From assembly GCA_039807745.1 (NCBI GenBank), contig JBDHRV010000041.1, forward strand, positions 1 to 24,239: a DNA stretch of 24,239 bases. The letters run 5' to 3'. Below, in pieces: positions 7,588 through 15,658 of the stretch. Source of the stretch: JAEUMW01 sp039807745. GTDB lineage: Bacteria > Pseudomonadota > Gammaproteobacteria > Burkholderiales > JAEUMW01. Below the pieces are notes generated by a model, which ran no database searches, was not told the origin of the DNA, and saw only the letters and a list, made by a program, of their open reading frames with translations. Position numbers and translations under genes: made by a program. Within the stretch, counting starts at the first letter, position 1. Each line of letters begins with the position of its first letter.

Positions 7588-8055
7588 ATGACGAAAAGGT
7601 TGCGCGCCGTCGACGTCGAGCAGATCGCGATACACGAGATCAGCCAGGCGCTTCGCTCGACCCCCGAGATCGGCAAGACCCTGGGTACCGTGGTGGATGT
7701 TCTCTCGAAGCGGTTCGGCGTCCTGCATGCCATGGTCACACTGGTTACAGCATCGGGCGAGCTCGAGCTCGTGGCATCGTCCGGTGTCCCCAGCGCAGAG
7801 TTTGCACTTCCCGACCACAAGCGAGACGACGTGTTGACACCACCGATGTCGCTCGTGGGTGTTCCCATCAAGGCCAGTGGGCGTGATCTCGGGGTGCTGA
7901 GCTGTGCGCGACGACCCGGCGAGGCGAATGGCAGTTTTCAGCAGGATGTGCGACTGCTCTCGATCATTGTCCATCTGATCGGCGAGGCGATCAAACTCCC
8001 CGAAAGCACGGGCGAACGCGACGACCCATCATCTGCGGCACGGCGCGTTCACTGA
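7588..8055 (+). CDS. Short GAF-domain protein, looks like an internally deleted NifA-type sensor domain
   Basis: A 155-residue protein that is only a GAF domain plus a short polar tail. The N-terminal part (IAIHEISQALRSTPEIGKTLGTVVDVLSKRFGVLHAMVTLV) and the C-terminal part (SLVGVPIKASGRDLGVLSC and QDVRLLSIIVHLIGEAIKL) closely follow the GAF domain of the nitrogen-fixation activator NifA. The middle of the domain, the family's GEGI/V-x-GR-VxxTGxPxVVP stretch of roughly 40 residues, is missing and replaced by SSGVPSAEFALPDHKRDDVLTPPM. There is also no AAA+ sigma-54 interaction domain and no HTH, so it cannot activate transcription by itself. No good ribosome site was seen before the chosen ATG (an ATG at 7546 is also in frame). 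It could be a decaying fragment or a stand-alone small GAF protein; I favour the former slightly. Confidence 0.55.
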   Translation: MTKRLRAVDVEQIAIHEISQALRSTPEIGKTLGTVVDVLSKRFGVLHAMVTLVTASGELELVASSGVPSAEFALPDHKRDDVLTPPMSLVGVPIKASGRDLGVLSCARRPGEANGSFQQDVRLLSIIVHLIGEAIKLPESTGERDDPSSAARRVH

Positions 8056-8298
8056 GTGTTTCCCCAGTCCTCCGGGCTGTCCACGGCTCTTCGTCTTCGC
8101 AGTCAAGCGTCGCCCTCGCGAGGAACTGGCGCCGGATCGTGCAGTTCGCCCGGTCGGTGCGTGGGCCTCGCCCGCGACGCCCAGCAACGGCTGGGGCCGA
8201 CATGGAAGCTGCTGCACGAGCATCAGGTCAGGGATGAATTCGGCCGCGTCACCGGCTACAAGGGGCTGGAGAAGATCGGCCCGACCGTGCCTAACTAA
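8056..8298 (+). pseudogene. Orphan reading frame with a real-looking C-terminal tail; possible gene remnant
   Basis: An open frame follows directly after the GAF gene stop. The first half (rich in S, R and G) does not look like protein. From about 8170 the frame reads DAQQRLGPTWKLLHEHQVRD followed by EFGRVTGYKGLEKIGPTVPN and a TAA stop, with ordinary amino-acid composition and no good alternative in other frames. I do not recognise the family. It looks like the last 40-odd residues of a larger gene whose front is gone. It overlaps the stop of the convergent NodT-type gene by a few bases. It could also be chance. Confidence 0.25.
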
Positions 8299-9788
8299 CC
8301 GGCCGTGGGCGCGGCCACCGGCGTGGCCGCCAGCGCCTTCGACACCGCCACCAGGCGCAGCGCCAGCTGGCTGCTGCTGTCGACATGGTCGCGCCGCGCC
8401 TGCAGCAGCGTGCGCTCGGCGTCGAGCTGCACCAGGAAGTCGGTCAGTCCCGCGTCGTAGCGGGTGCGTGCGAGCTGCAGCGCGCGCCGGCTCTCGCGCT
8501 CCTTCGCCGCCAGATCGACATTGCGCCGGCGCTCGGCGTTGTAGGCGCTGACCGCGTCGTCGATCTCGTGCCAGGCGCGCAGCACCGTCTGCTGGTAGGC
8601 CACCGCCGCCTCCTGCTGCTGCAGGTCGCGGATCGTCACGGTGGCGCGGCGCCGCCCCTGGTCGAAGATCGGCAGCTCGAGCGCCGGGCCGATGTTCCAC
8701 TGGCGGCTGCCCCAGGAGCCGAAGTTCGAGGCGCTCACCGACGCGAAACCGAAGCCGGCGCCGATCGAGATGCGCGGATACAGGTCCGCCACCGCGACGC
8801 CGACGTTGGCGGTGGCCGCGTGCAGCCGGGCCTCGGCGCTGCGGATGTCGGGGCGGCGCAGCGCCACCTCGGACGGCACGCCCAGCGACAGGTCGGGCAG
8901 CGCGCGCTGCGCCTCCTCGTCGCCGCGCGCAGCCAGCTCGTCGTTCAGGCTGCCGGGCCGCTGACCCAGCAGCAGCGTGATCTGGTTGAGCGCCTGCGCC
9001 TCCTGCGCCAGCAGCAACGGCAGGCGCGAGCGCAGGTCCGCGACCAGCGCGTCCTGGCGCGTCACGTCCAGGTCGGTGGTCAGTCCGCTGTCGGCGCGTG
9101 CCTTCACCAGCGCCAGCGTCTCGGCGGCGGCCGCGAGGTCCTGGCGTGCCAGCGCGAGCTGGCGCTGCGCGCTGCGCAGCTCGAAGTACTGCCGCGCCAC
9201 CTCCGCCTGGACGCTGAGCTGCACCTGCGCCAGCAGCGCCTGTGACGCGACGACATCGGCATCGGCGGCCTCGATCGAGCGGCGCACGCGGCCCCACAGG
9301 TCGATCTCCCAGTAGGCGTCGAAGCCGACGTCGTAAAGCGTGTAAGGCGTGGCCAGCACGTCGATCACGTGGTCCTTGTCCGGGATGTCCAGCGCGTCGA
9401 TCACGCGCGTCGCATCGCCGAATTCGCTGACGCGGTTGCGCATCACGCCGGCCTGCAGTTCCACCTCAGGCACCTGTTGCGAGGCCACGACCGCGCGCTG
9501 CCGGCGGCTTTGCGCGAAGTGCAGCGCCGCGGTCCGCAGGTCGGGGTTGGCGGCCAGCGCGCGCGCCTGCAGCGCGTCGAGCACCGGGTCGCCGAACATC
9601 GCCCAGTCGACTGGCGCGCCGCCGCGCGCGGTGTCGGCCGCCAGTTCGGCGCTGCCGCCGTGCCAGTCGCCGAAGCGCGCCGGCGCCTCGGGCAGCGGCG
9701 CCTTGAAATCCGGGCCGACCGCCGCGCAGCCGCCCAGCAGCAGGGCGATGGCCAGCGCCACGTGCAGTGAATCGGGTCGCTTGTTCAT
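8295..9788 (-). CDS. NodT-family outer-membrane efflux lipoprotein (TolC-like)
   Basis: A 497-residue outer-membrane factor. The signal peptide ends in lipobox LLGGC (Cys21 from the start at 9788), giving a lipid-anchored TolC-like channel of the NodT/OprM group. Typical signatures are AVGPDFKAPLPEAPARF, the repeated alpha-barrel segments (LRTAALHFAQSRRQRAVV and its later twin), VGFDAYWEIDLWGRVRRSIEAA, EVALRRPDIRSAEARLHAATANVGVAVADLYPRISI and LELPIFDQGRRRATV. Normal length for the family. An alternative ATG at 9800 overlaps the upstream permease stop (ATGA) and would add MRHT; neither start has a strong ribosome site. As last gene of the operon it supplies the outer-membrane exit for the HlyD/ABC-2 pump encoded before it. 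Substrate unknown. Confidence 0.92.
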   Translation of the reverse strand: MNKRPDSLHVALAIALLLGGCAAVGPDFKAPLPEAPARFGDWHGGSAELAADTARGGAPVDWAMFGDPVLDALQARALAANPDLRTAALHFAQSRRQRAVVASQQVPEVELQAGVMRNRVSEFGDATRVIDALDIPDKDHVIDVLATPYTLYDVGFDAYWEIDLWGRVRRSIEAADADVVASQALLAQVQLSVQAEVARQYFELRSAQRQLALARQDLAAAAETLALVKARADSGLTTDLDVTRQDALVADLRSRLPLLLAQEAQALNQITLLLGQRPGSLNDELAARGDEEAQRALPDLSLGVPSEVALRRPDIRSAEARLHAATANVGVAVADLYPRISIGAGFGFASVSASNFGSWGSRQWNIGPALELPIFDQGRRRATVTIRDLQQQEAAVAYQQTVLRAWHEIDDAVSAYNAERRRNVDLAAKERESRRALQLARTRYDAGLTDFLVQLDAERTLLQARRDHVDSSSQLALRLVAVSKALAATPVAAPTAG

Positions 9789-9796
9789 GGTGTGTC

Positions 9797-10924
9797 TCAT
9801 ACGAGTCGGTTGCGGAACAGCCATGCGGCCAGCGGCAAGGTGATGACCGAGATGGCCAGCAGCGGCACCAGGTTGAGCCAGACGGTGGCGAGGCCGACGC
9901 CTTCCAGGTAGACGCGCTGCACCAGGTCGATGGCGAAGCGCAGCGGGTTGGCCAGCGTGGCGATCTGCAGCGCCTCGGGCATGTTGCTGACCGGCGTCGT
10001 GAGCCCCGACAGCAGCATCAGCGGCATGATCACCACGAAAGCGTAGAGCATCGCCTGCTGCATGTTGGCCGACACCGCCGAGATCGACAGCCCGATGCCC
10101 ACGCTCGCCACGGTGAAGAACAGCAGCCCGGTGTAGAGCGTCGCCACCGATCCGGCCAGCGGGATGCCGAACCACCAGCGGGTGATCAGGAACACCAGCG
10201 TCGCCTGCAACAGGCCGATCAGCACCGGCGGGACGGCCTTGCCGATCATGATCTCGGTCGGCGACAGCGGCGTCACCAGCAGCTGGTCGAAGGTGCCCTG
10301 TTCGCGCTCGCGCGCCACCGACAGCGCGGTCAGCAGCAGCGTCTGGATCATGCTGAGGGCGGCGATCAAGCCGGGCATGAAGTTCCAGCGTGTCGTGAGG
10401 TTCGGGTTGTACCAGGCGCGCGTGACCACCGTCACCGGCGGTGCCGCGCCGCCCTGCCGCAGCCGCCAGTCGTCGTTGAAGCGCGCGACGATGGCCTGCA
10501 CCGCGGCGGCCGCGGCCTGCGCAGTGTTGGAGTTGCGCGCGTCGATGACGAGCTGCACCGGCGCCGCCTCGCCCGCGGCGAGCTGCTGCGCGAAGCGCGG
10601 CCCGATGTGCAGCACCAGCAGCGCCTTCTCGTTGTCGATCAGCGGCGCGATCTGCGCCGCGTTGTCCAGCGTGGTCGCGCGGCGGAAGGCGGTGCTGCCG
10701 TCCAGGCGCGCCACGAGCTCGGCCGAGGCCGCGCTGCGGCTCTGGTCGAGCAGTGCATAGTCGACGCGGTGCAGGTCGAAGGTGGCGGCATAGCCGAACA
10801 GCATGCTCTGCATGATCACAGGTATGGCGAGGATCACGCGCGTGGCCGGGTCCTTCAGGATGGCGAGCAGCTCCTTGCGGCACAGGCCGGCGATGCGGCG
10901 TACGAGGGCGGGGAAGGCGTCCAT
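9797..10924 (-). CDS. ybhR: ABC-2 type transporter permease, second subunit (YbhR-like)
   Basis: A 375-residue inner-membrane permease of the ABC-2 family. It has an N-terminal helix after KELLAILKDPATRVILAIPVIMQSMLFGY, then a large periplasmic domain (about residues 50-170), then five helices from WNFMPGLIAALSMIQTLLLTALSVAREREQGTFDQLLVTPLSPTEIMIGK onward. That AREREQGTFDQLLVTPL coupling-helix motif is diagnostic, and the protein ends with a basic cap (LFRNRLV). It pairs with the neighbouring permease to form the membrane channel driven by the double ATPase. Only two bases separate it from the upstream permease stop, and its own stop overlaps a possible start of the outer-membrane gene. The symbol is given by operon order and architecture, not by a database match. 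Confidence 0.88.
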   Translation of the reverse strand: MDAFPALVRRIAGLCRKELLAILKDPATRVILAIPVIMQSMLFGYAATFDLHRVDYALLDQSRSAASAELVARLDGSTAFRRATTLDNAAQIAPLIDNEKALLVLHIGPRFAQQLAAGEAAPVQLVIDARNSNTAQAAAAAVQAIVARFNDDWRLRQGGAAPPVTVVTRAWYNPNLTTRWNFMPGLIAALSMIQTLLLTALSVAREREQGTFDQLLVTPLSPTEIMIGKAVPPVLIGLLQATLVFLITRWWFGIPLAGSVATLYTGLLFFTVASVGIGLSISAVSANMQQAMLYAFVVIMPLMLLSGLTTPVSNMPEALQIATLANPLRFAIDLVQRVYLEGVGLATVWLNLVPLLAISVITLPLAAWLFRNRLV

Positions 10925-10926
10925 GG

Positions 10927-12066
10927 TCAGTCGAGGGACTTGCGCGTGATGCGCCAGTTGATGCCGAGCAGCACCACCGCGTAGCCGATCAGCAGCGCGC
11001 CGTTGGTAAGCACCAGCGGCCAGACGTTGCCGGCCAGGAACAGCGTGCGCAGCGCGTCCAGGAAGTGCGTGGCGGGCAGCACCTGGCCGATCAGGTTCAC
11101 CAGCCACGGTACGTTGCGCAGGTCGAACAGGAAGCCCGACAGCATCAGCGCGGGCAGGAAGCTGGTGACCAGCGCCACCTGGCTGGCGACGAACTGGTTG
11201 CGCGTGACCGACGAGATCAGCAGGCCGATGGCGACCGCGACCAGCATGTACAGCATCGCCACCGCCACCAGCAGCGCCAGCGAACCTTCGAAGGGCACGT
11301 GGAAGACCCAGCGCGCGGCGGCCAGACACAGCACCAGCCCGACCATGCCGATGCCGAAGTACGGGATGATCTTCGCGAGCAGGATCTCCTGCGGCCGCAC
11401 CGGCGTGACGAACAGCGATTCGAGCGTGCCGCGTTCCCACTCGCGCGCCATCACCAGCGCGGTCAGGAAGGCGCCGACCAGCGTCATGATCAGCACGACC
11501 AGCCCCGGCACCAGGTACCAGGTGCTGGAGTTGGCGCTGTTGAACCACAGCCGCGGTTCGAGCGTGACCTGGCCGATGCCGTCGGCCGCCGGCAGCCCCG
11601 GCGCGGCGCCGCCACGGTCGGCGTGGACCAGCGCCGACTGGCCGAGCGCCGCGGTGGCGTAGCTCAGGATGCTGGCGGCGCGGGCCGAATCGACGCCCCA
11701 GGCCAGCACCTGGATCTGTGCGTCGCCGGTGGCGACGCGGCGCGCGAAGTCGCCCGGCACGCGCACGATGCCGTCGACCTTGCGCTCGCGCATCAGTGCC
11801 TCGGCCTCTTGCATGCTGCCGACCATCACCGGGCTGATGTAGGAAGTGAGCTTGAGCCCGGCGACCGCGTCGGCGGCGGTCGGCGAGCGGTCCTCCATCA
11901 CCACGGCCAGCGGCGCGTTCTTCACGTCCAGCGACAGACCGAAGCCGAAGATCAGGATCAGCACGATCGGCAGCAGCACGCCGATGGCCATGCCGGCCGG
12001 GTCGCGCAGGAGCTGGCGCGTCTCCTTGCGCGTCAGCGCGATCAGGCGCGGCAGAAAGCGACTCAT
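10927..12066 (-). CDS. ybhS: ABC-2 type transporter permease, first subunit (YbhS-like)
   Basis: A 379-residue inner-membrane protein paralogous to the next gene. RLIALTRKETRQLLRDPAGMAIGVLLPIVLILIFGFGLSLDV is the N-terminal amphipathic segment plus first helix. A periplasmic domain with the VDGIVRVPGDFARRVATGDAQIQVL pattern follows, then the membrane half beginning STWYLVPGLVVLIMTLVGAFLTALVMAREWERGTLESLFVTPVRPQEILLAKIIPYFGIG. The ATG overlaps the ATPase stop by four bases (ATGA), showing tight translational coupling. In Escherichia coli the homologous YbhS/YbhR pair belongs to a multidrug/Na+(Li+)/H+ export system; that role is carried over by inference. Confidence 0.9.
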   Translation of the reverse strand: MSRFLPRLIALTRKETRQLLRDPAGMAIGVLLPIVLILIFGFGLSLDVKNAPLAVVMEDRSPTAADAVAGLKLTSYISPVMVGSMQEAEALMRERKVDGIVRVPGDFARRVATGDAQIQVLAWGVDSARAASILSYATAALGQSALVHADRGGAAPGLPAADGIGQVTLEPRLWFNSANSSTWYLVPGLVVLIMTLVGAFLTALVMAREWERGTLESLFVTPVRPQEILLAKIIPYFGIGMVGLVLCLAAARWVFHVPFEGSLALLVAVAMLYMLVAVAIGLLISSVTRNQFVASQVALVTSFLPALMLSGFLFDLRNVPWLVNLIGQVLPATHFLDALRTLFLAGNVWPLVLTNGALLIGYAVVLLGINWRITRKSLD

Positions 12067-13850
12067 GCCGCCGCCTCCTCGCGCGACCGGCTCACGATGC
12101 CGATGAACGCCTGTTCCATGTCCATGCGCTCGCCGGCATGTTCGCCGGCCTGCGCGCGCACCTGCTGCGGCGTGCCCAGCGCCAGCAGCCGGCCGGCGTC
12201 CTGGATGACGATGCGGTCGCAGTACTCGGCCTCTTCCATGAAGTGCGTGGTGATGATCACCGTCACGCCGGCGGCGGCCAGCGCGGTGATGCGGCGCCAG
12301 AAGTCGCGCCGCGCCGTCGGGTCGGCGCCGCTGGTGGGCTCGTCCAGGAACAGGATGTCGGGCTCGTGCAGCAGGCCGGTGGCCATCGCCAGGCGCTGCT
12401 TGAAGCCGCCGGGCAGCTGGCCGCTGGTGTCGTCCTCGTGGCCGGCCAGGTGGAACTGCTGCAGCACCGCCTGCGTGCGCTCGTGCAGGCGCTGGCCGCG
12501 CAGCCCGTAGGCGCCGCCGAAGAAGTTCAGGTTCTCGGCGACAGTGAGGTTGCCGTACAGCGAGAACTTCTGCGCCACGTAGCCGATGCGCGCGCGGGCC
12601 TGCGCGCGCGCCTTGCGCAGGTTGACGCCGGCCACCTCGAGCCGCCCGCTGGTCGCCGGCAGCAGGCCGCAGAGCATGCGGAAGGTGGTGGTCTTGCCGG
12701 CGCCGTTCGGCCCGAGCAGGCCGAAGACCTCGCCGCGCCGCACCTCAAAGCTGGTATTGGCCACGGCAGTGAAGTCGCCGAACTTGCGCACCAGGTCCTT
12801 GACCTGGATCACCACGTCGGCCGGCGCTTCGGCCGACGTCTCGGCCGGGCCGACGCTCGCCGTCGGCGCCGTTGGCGCGGGCGTGTGCGCCGGCGCGCCG
12901 GCCTCGCGCCGGGCGCGCAGCAGCACCATGAAGCCGTCCTCCAGCCGTGCCGGAACCGGCTGTGCGTGCGCGTCGCCGAGCAGCGCCTGCAGCGCCGCGG
13001 CGTCGGCATCGGCGCGGCGGATGAAGCGCACCTCGCCGCCGGTGGGCACGGCATCGACGATCAGCGGCGACGCGTCGAGCAGCCGCGCCTGCAGCGTGCG
13101 CGCGGCCGTGCCGGGCGGCGGCGCGACCACGTGGCACAGGCCCTTTGCCGCGTCGCGGATGGTGGCGGGCGCACCCTGCGCCAGCACGCCGCCCTCGTGC
13201 AGCACGTAGACCTGCGCGCAGCGCTCGGCCTCGTCCAGGTACGAGGTGGCGACGATCACGCTCAGCCGCTCGTCGTCCACCAGCTCCTGCACGATCTGCC
13301 ACAGCTCGCGCCGCGACAGCGGGTCGACGCCGACCGTGGGTTCGTCCAGCAGCAGCAGCCGCGGCGAGCGCACCAGCGTGCAGGCCAGACCGAGCTTCTG
13401 CTTCATGCCGCCCGACAGCTTGCCGGCCAGCCGCGCGGTGAAGCGGCCGAGGTCGGTCATCTCCAGCAGGCGCGCGAAGCGCTGCCGGCGCAGTTCGCGC
13501 GGCACGCCGTGCAGGTCGGCGTACAGATCCATGTTTTCCTGCACGCTCAGGTCCTCGTACAGGCCGAAGCGCTGCGGCATGTAGCTGATCAGGTCCTGCA
13601 CCGCCTGCGGGTCGGCGCTGACGTCGATGCCCAGCACTTGCAGCGAGCCGGCATCGGCGCGCATCAGGCCGGTGATCAGGCGCAGCAGCGTGGTCTTGCC
13701 GGCGCCGTCGGGGCCGACCAGCGCGGTCAGCGTGCCCGCCGGCACCGTCAGCGTCACGTCGCGGAGCGCCTGCGTCGGCTGCGCGCCGGACGGTCGGGGG
13801 AACTGCTTGCGCAGGCCCTGGCCAGCGACCACGGTGGCGACCGGGGTCAT
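12063..13850 (-). CDS. ybhF: Fused double ATP-binding ABC transporter protein (YbhF-like)
   Basis: A 595-residue cytoplasmic protein with two complete nucleotide-binding domains in tandem. NBD1 (about 1-235): Walker A GPDGAGKTT (46-54), signature LSGGMKQ (145-151), Walker B RLLLLDEPT (164-172). NBD2 (about 345-595): Walker A GPNGAGKTT (380-388), signature LPGGFKQ (479-485), Walker B ILFLDEPT (499-506), H-loop TTHFMEEAE. They are joined by a subdomain (about 236-312) and an Ala/Pro/Thr linker. In NBD1 the switch-region histidine is replaced: VIVATSYLDEAERC has Ser where NBD2 has His, so the two ATP sites are probably unequal. Start at 13850 overlaps the adaptor stop (ATGA), and the stop overlaps the next permease start. 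It powers the YbhS/YbhR-type channel. Confidence 0.93.
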   Translation of the reverse strand: MTPVATVVAGQGLRKQFPRPSGAQPTQALRDVTLTVPAGTLTALVGPDGAGKTTLLRLITGLMRADAGSLQVLGIDVSADPQAVQDLISYMPQRFGLYEDLSVQENMDLYADLHGVPRELRRQRFARLLEMTDLGRFTARLAGKLSGGMKQKLGLACTLVRSPRLLLLDEPTVGVDPLSRRELWQIVQELVDDERLSVIVATSYLDEAERCAQVYVLHEGGVLAQGAPATIRDAAKGLCHVVAPPPGTAARTLQARLLDASPLIVDAVPTGGEVRFIRRADADAAALQALLGDAHAQPVPARLEDGFMVLLRARREAGAPAHTPAPTAPTASVGPAETSAEAPADVVIQVKDLVRKFGDFTAVANTSFEVRRGEVFGLLGPNGAGKTTTFRMLCGLLPATSGRLEVAGVNLRKARAQARARIGYVAQKFSLYGNLTVAENLNFFGGAYGLRGQRLHERTQAVLQQFHLAGHEDDTSGQLPGGFKQRLAMATGLLHEPDILFLDEPTSGADPTARRDFWRRITALAAAGVTVIITTHFMEEAEYCDRIVIQDAGRLLALGTPQQVRAQAGEHAGERMDMEQAFIGIVSRSREEAAA

Positions 13851-14851
13851 GACTTGCCGGCGGCGGCCAGGGCGACCGTAGCAGGCATGCCTAGGCGCAG
13901 CCGGTCGTCGGGGTCCTCGGTCAGCACGCGGATCTCGTAGACCAGGCTGGTGCGCAGTTCCTCGGTCTGCACCGTCTTCGGCGTGAACTCGGCGACCGAC
14001 GAGATGTAGCCGACCTGGCCGCTCAGCGGCCGGCCCGGATCGCTGTCGATCGTCACCGACGCCGCCATGCCCGGCCGCACCCGGCCGAGGTCGGTCTCGT
14101 TCACATAGGCCCGTACCCACTTCGGGCTGGTGATGGCCAGCGCGTACACCGGCCGCTGCGGCGAGGCCATGTCGCCGGGCTCGAGCAGGCGCGAGCGCAC
14201 CACGGCATCCACCGGCGCCTTCAGCTCGGCTTCGCCGAGGCGGTATTCCAGCAGCGCCAGCGCGGCGATGGTGCTGTCGACGAGGGCCTGCTGCTGCGCG
14301 ATGTCTTCGCGGCGCGGCCCGATCTCGGCCAACTGCAGCGCCTTGCGCGCATCTTCCTGCTGGGCCAGCGTCACCTTGCGCCGCGCCTGCGCGTTGTCCA
14401 GGTCGAGCTGGCTGACCGCGCGGCCCGCAGTGGTGTCGCGCGCCGCGAGCAGCCGGTCGAGCTGCTGCTGCGCCACCTGCGCATCGGCCCTGGCCGCGGC
14501 GAACCGGGCGCGCGCCTGCTGCACTTCCTCGGGGCGGCTGCCGGCCTTCAGGCGGTTGAGCGCCTGCTGCTGCGCCGCGATGTCGGCCCTGGCCTGGGCG
14601 ATCTGCAGCTCCAGCGCGCGCGTGTCGAGCCGGCCCAGCGTCTGGCCCGCCTTGACGCGGTCGCCTTCCTGCACGGCCAGTGCATGGATGCGGTCGCTGC
14701 CGTTGAAGGCGAGCGACACCTGGCGCTGGTCGACGTTGCCGTAGAGCACGATGCGATCGGGGTCGCGCGCCGGGCGCTCGAAGTACCACGCCGCGAACGC
14801 CGCGATGGCGGCGAGCACGACGGCAGCGGCGAGCAGGGGCTTTTTGTTCAT
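13847..14851 (-). CDS. ybhG: HlyD-family periplasmic adaptor (membrane fusion) protein, YbhG-like
   Basis: A 334-residue membrane fusion protein, first gene of the efflux operon. The uncleaved N-terminal anchor is MNKKPLLAAAVVLAAIAAFAAWYF. A lipoyl/barrel half follows (VLYGNVDQRQVSLAFNGSDRI, VQEGDRVKAGQTLGRLDTRALELQI), then a long alpha-helical hairpin rich in Ala, Gln and Arg (about 80-215, coiled coil). The second lipoyl half is ELKAPVDAVVRSRLLEPGDMASPQRPVYALA, and the beta-barrel is WVRAYVNETDLGRVRPGMAASVTIDS. It bridges the inner-membrane ABC-2 pump and the NodT-type channel. The ATG at 14851 is 39 bases from the predicted promoter -10. Reading frame remains open upstream to 14918 but would pass through the promoter and operator. 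Confidence 0.93.
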   Translation of the reverse strand: MNKKPLLAAAVVLAAIAAFAAWYFERPARDPDRIVLYGNVDQRQVSLAFNGSDRIHALAVQEGDRVKAGQTLGRLDTRALELQIAQARADIAAQQQALNRLKAGSRPEEVQQARARFAAARADAQVAQQQLDRLLAARDTTAGRAVSQLDLDNAQARRKVTLAQQEDARKALQLAEIGPRREDIAQQQALVDSTIAALALLEYRLGEAELKAPVDAVVRSRLLEPGDMASPQRPVYALAITSPKWVRAYVNETDLGRVRPGMAASVTIDSDPGRPLSGQVGYISSVAEFTPKTVQTEELRTSLVYEIRVLTEDPDDRLRLGMPATVALAAAGKS

Positions 14852-14889
14852 GACGGCTTTCAGGTTGCGGGTTCGATGGAGTAGACTGG

Positions 14890-14918
14890 ATGGTATGAAA
14901 TTTCAATTCAAATTTCAA
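14890..14918 (-). promoter_or_regulatory. Predicted efflux operon promoter with embedded TetR-type operator
   Basis: In an AT-rich island within otherwise GC-rich DNA, the leftward strand shows -35 TTGAAA (14918-14913), a 17-base spacer and -10 TACCAT (14895-14890). A near-perfect 22-base palindrome, arms TGAAATTT (14896-14903) and AAATTTCA (14910-14917), fills the spacer. The element can also be read as two direct copies of TTGAAATTT 12 bases apart. Its place between the efflux operon and the divergent TetR gene makes it the likely repressor site: binding would block RNA polymerase directly. Confidence 0.7.
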
Positions 14919-14944
14919 CTAGCGCCTCTTTTGGAACCCGAGCG

Positions 14945-15616
14945 ATGCCAGCAATCCCCATGAAAGGAGCGCGCGTCCCCGCGCCGCGCAACCCCCGTCC
15001 CGACGGCCTCGCGACGCGCCAGCATCTGCTCGATACGGCCGGTCGCGTCTTCGCCGAGCGCGGCTATGCCAACACCACCAGCAAGGAGATCTGCGAGCGT
15101 GCCGGCGCACCGCTGGCCGCCGTCAACTACCACTTCGGCGGCCGGTACGGGCTGTACGAAGCGGTGCTGCTCGAGGCGCACCGGCAGATGGCCAGCCTGG
15201 AGGACGTGGTGCGCATCACGCAGGGTCCGGGCACGCCGAGGCAGCGTATGCGCAACGTGATGTCCTACGTGATCGGGCTCGCCACGCGCCCGAGTGCCTG
15301 GGGCATGCGGGTGCTGCTGCGCGAGGTGGTGTCTCCGTCGGCCGCGGTGTCGACGCTGGTGGACAAGGCGATCAAGCCGAAGGCCGCGCTGCTGTTCGCG
15401 CTGATCGGCGAGATCCTGGGTCTGCCCGCCGATCACCCGGCGGTGCAGCGCGCTTTCGCGTTCACGCTGCTGCCCGTCTTCATGCTGCTGATGGCGCCGA
15501 GGCAGATCGCGTCTCGGATGATTCCCGGCGTCGTCGACGGCGGCGCGGAGCTGGAGGCGGACCTGCTGCGCTATGTGATGGCCGGGCTGGACGCCATGGC
15601 GCGCGCGTACCGCTAG
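14945..15616 (+). CDS. TetR-family transcriptional regulator, CecR-like
   Basis: A 223-residue regulator. The DNA-binding domain is at about 22-70: ATRQHLLDTAGRVFAERGYANTTSKEICERAGAPLAAVNYHFGGRYGLYEAV, with recognition helix APLAAVNYHFG. The C-terminal part (MRVLLREVVSPSAAVSTLVDKAIKPKAALLFALIGEILGL) resembles the DUF1956 ligand domain of E. coli CecR (YbiH), which controls the ybhGFSR efflux genes there. Here it is divergent from a ybhGFSR-type operon instead of leading it. The start at 14945 gives 21 residues before the HTH domain; an in-frame ATG at 14960 is possible. It most likely represses the efflux operon, and perhaps itself, through the palindrome at 14896-14917; the inducer is unknown. 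Confidence 0.88.
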   Translation: MPAIPMKGARVPAPRNPRPDGLATRQHLLDTAGRVFAERGYANTTSKEICERAGAPLAAVNYHFGGRYGLYEAVLLEAHRQMASLEDVVRITQGPGTPRQRMRNVMSYVIGLATRPSAWGMRVLLREVVSPSAAVSTLVDKAIKPKAALLFALIGEILGLPADHPAVQRAFAFTLLPVFMLLMAPRQIASRMIPGVVDGGAELEADLLRYVMAGLDAMARAYR

Positions 15617-15658
15617 TGCAGCGCTTCGTTCTGCAGACACCTTCGCCGGATCGACGAA

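Noticed and set aside
9789..10883. Upstream extension of the NodT gene frame on the minus strand
   Set aside because: It overlaps the ABC-2 permease in another frame and is Arg/Ala/Gly-rich; the lipoprotein signal starts at 9788 or 9800.
11065..13940. Long plus-strand open frames over the ABC permease and ATPase genes
   Set aside because: Gln/His/Arg-rich translations typical of antisense frames in GC-rich genes; the minus strand carries clear Walker and ABC-2 motifs.
14852..14918. HlyD gene starting further upstream at 14918
   Set aside because: The extra residues would be translated from the promoter and operator, and the following reading in that frame does not give the HlyD anchor; the ATG at 14851 begins a proper membrane anchor.
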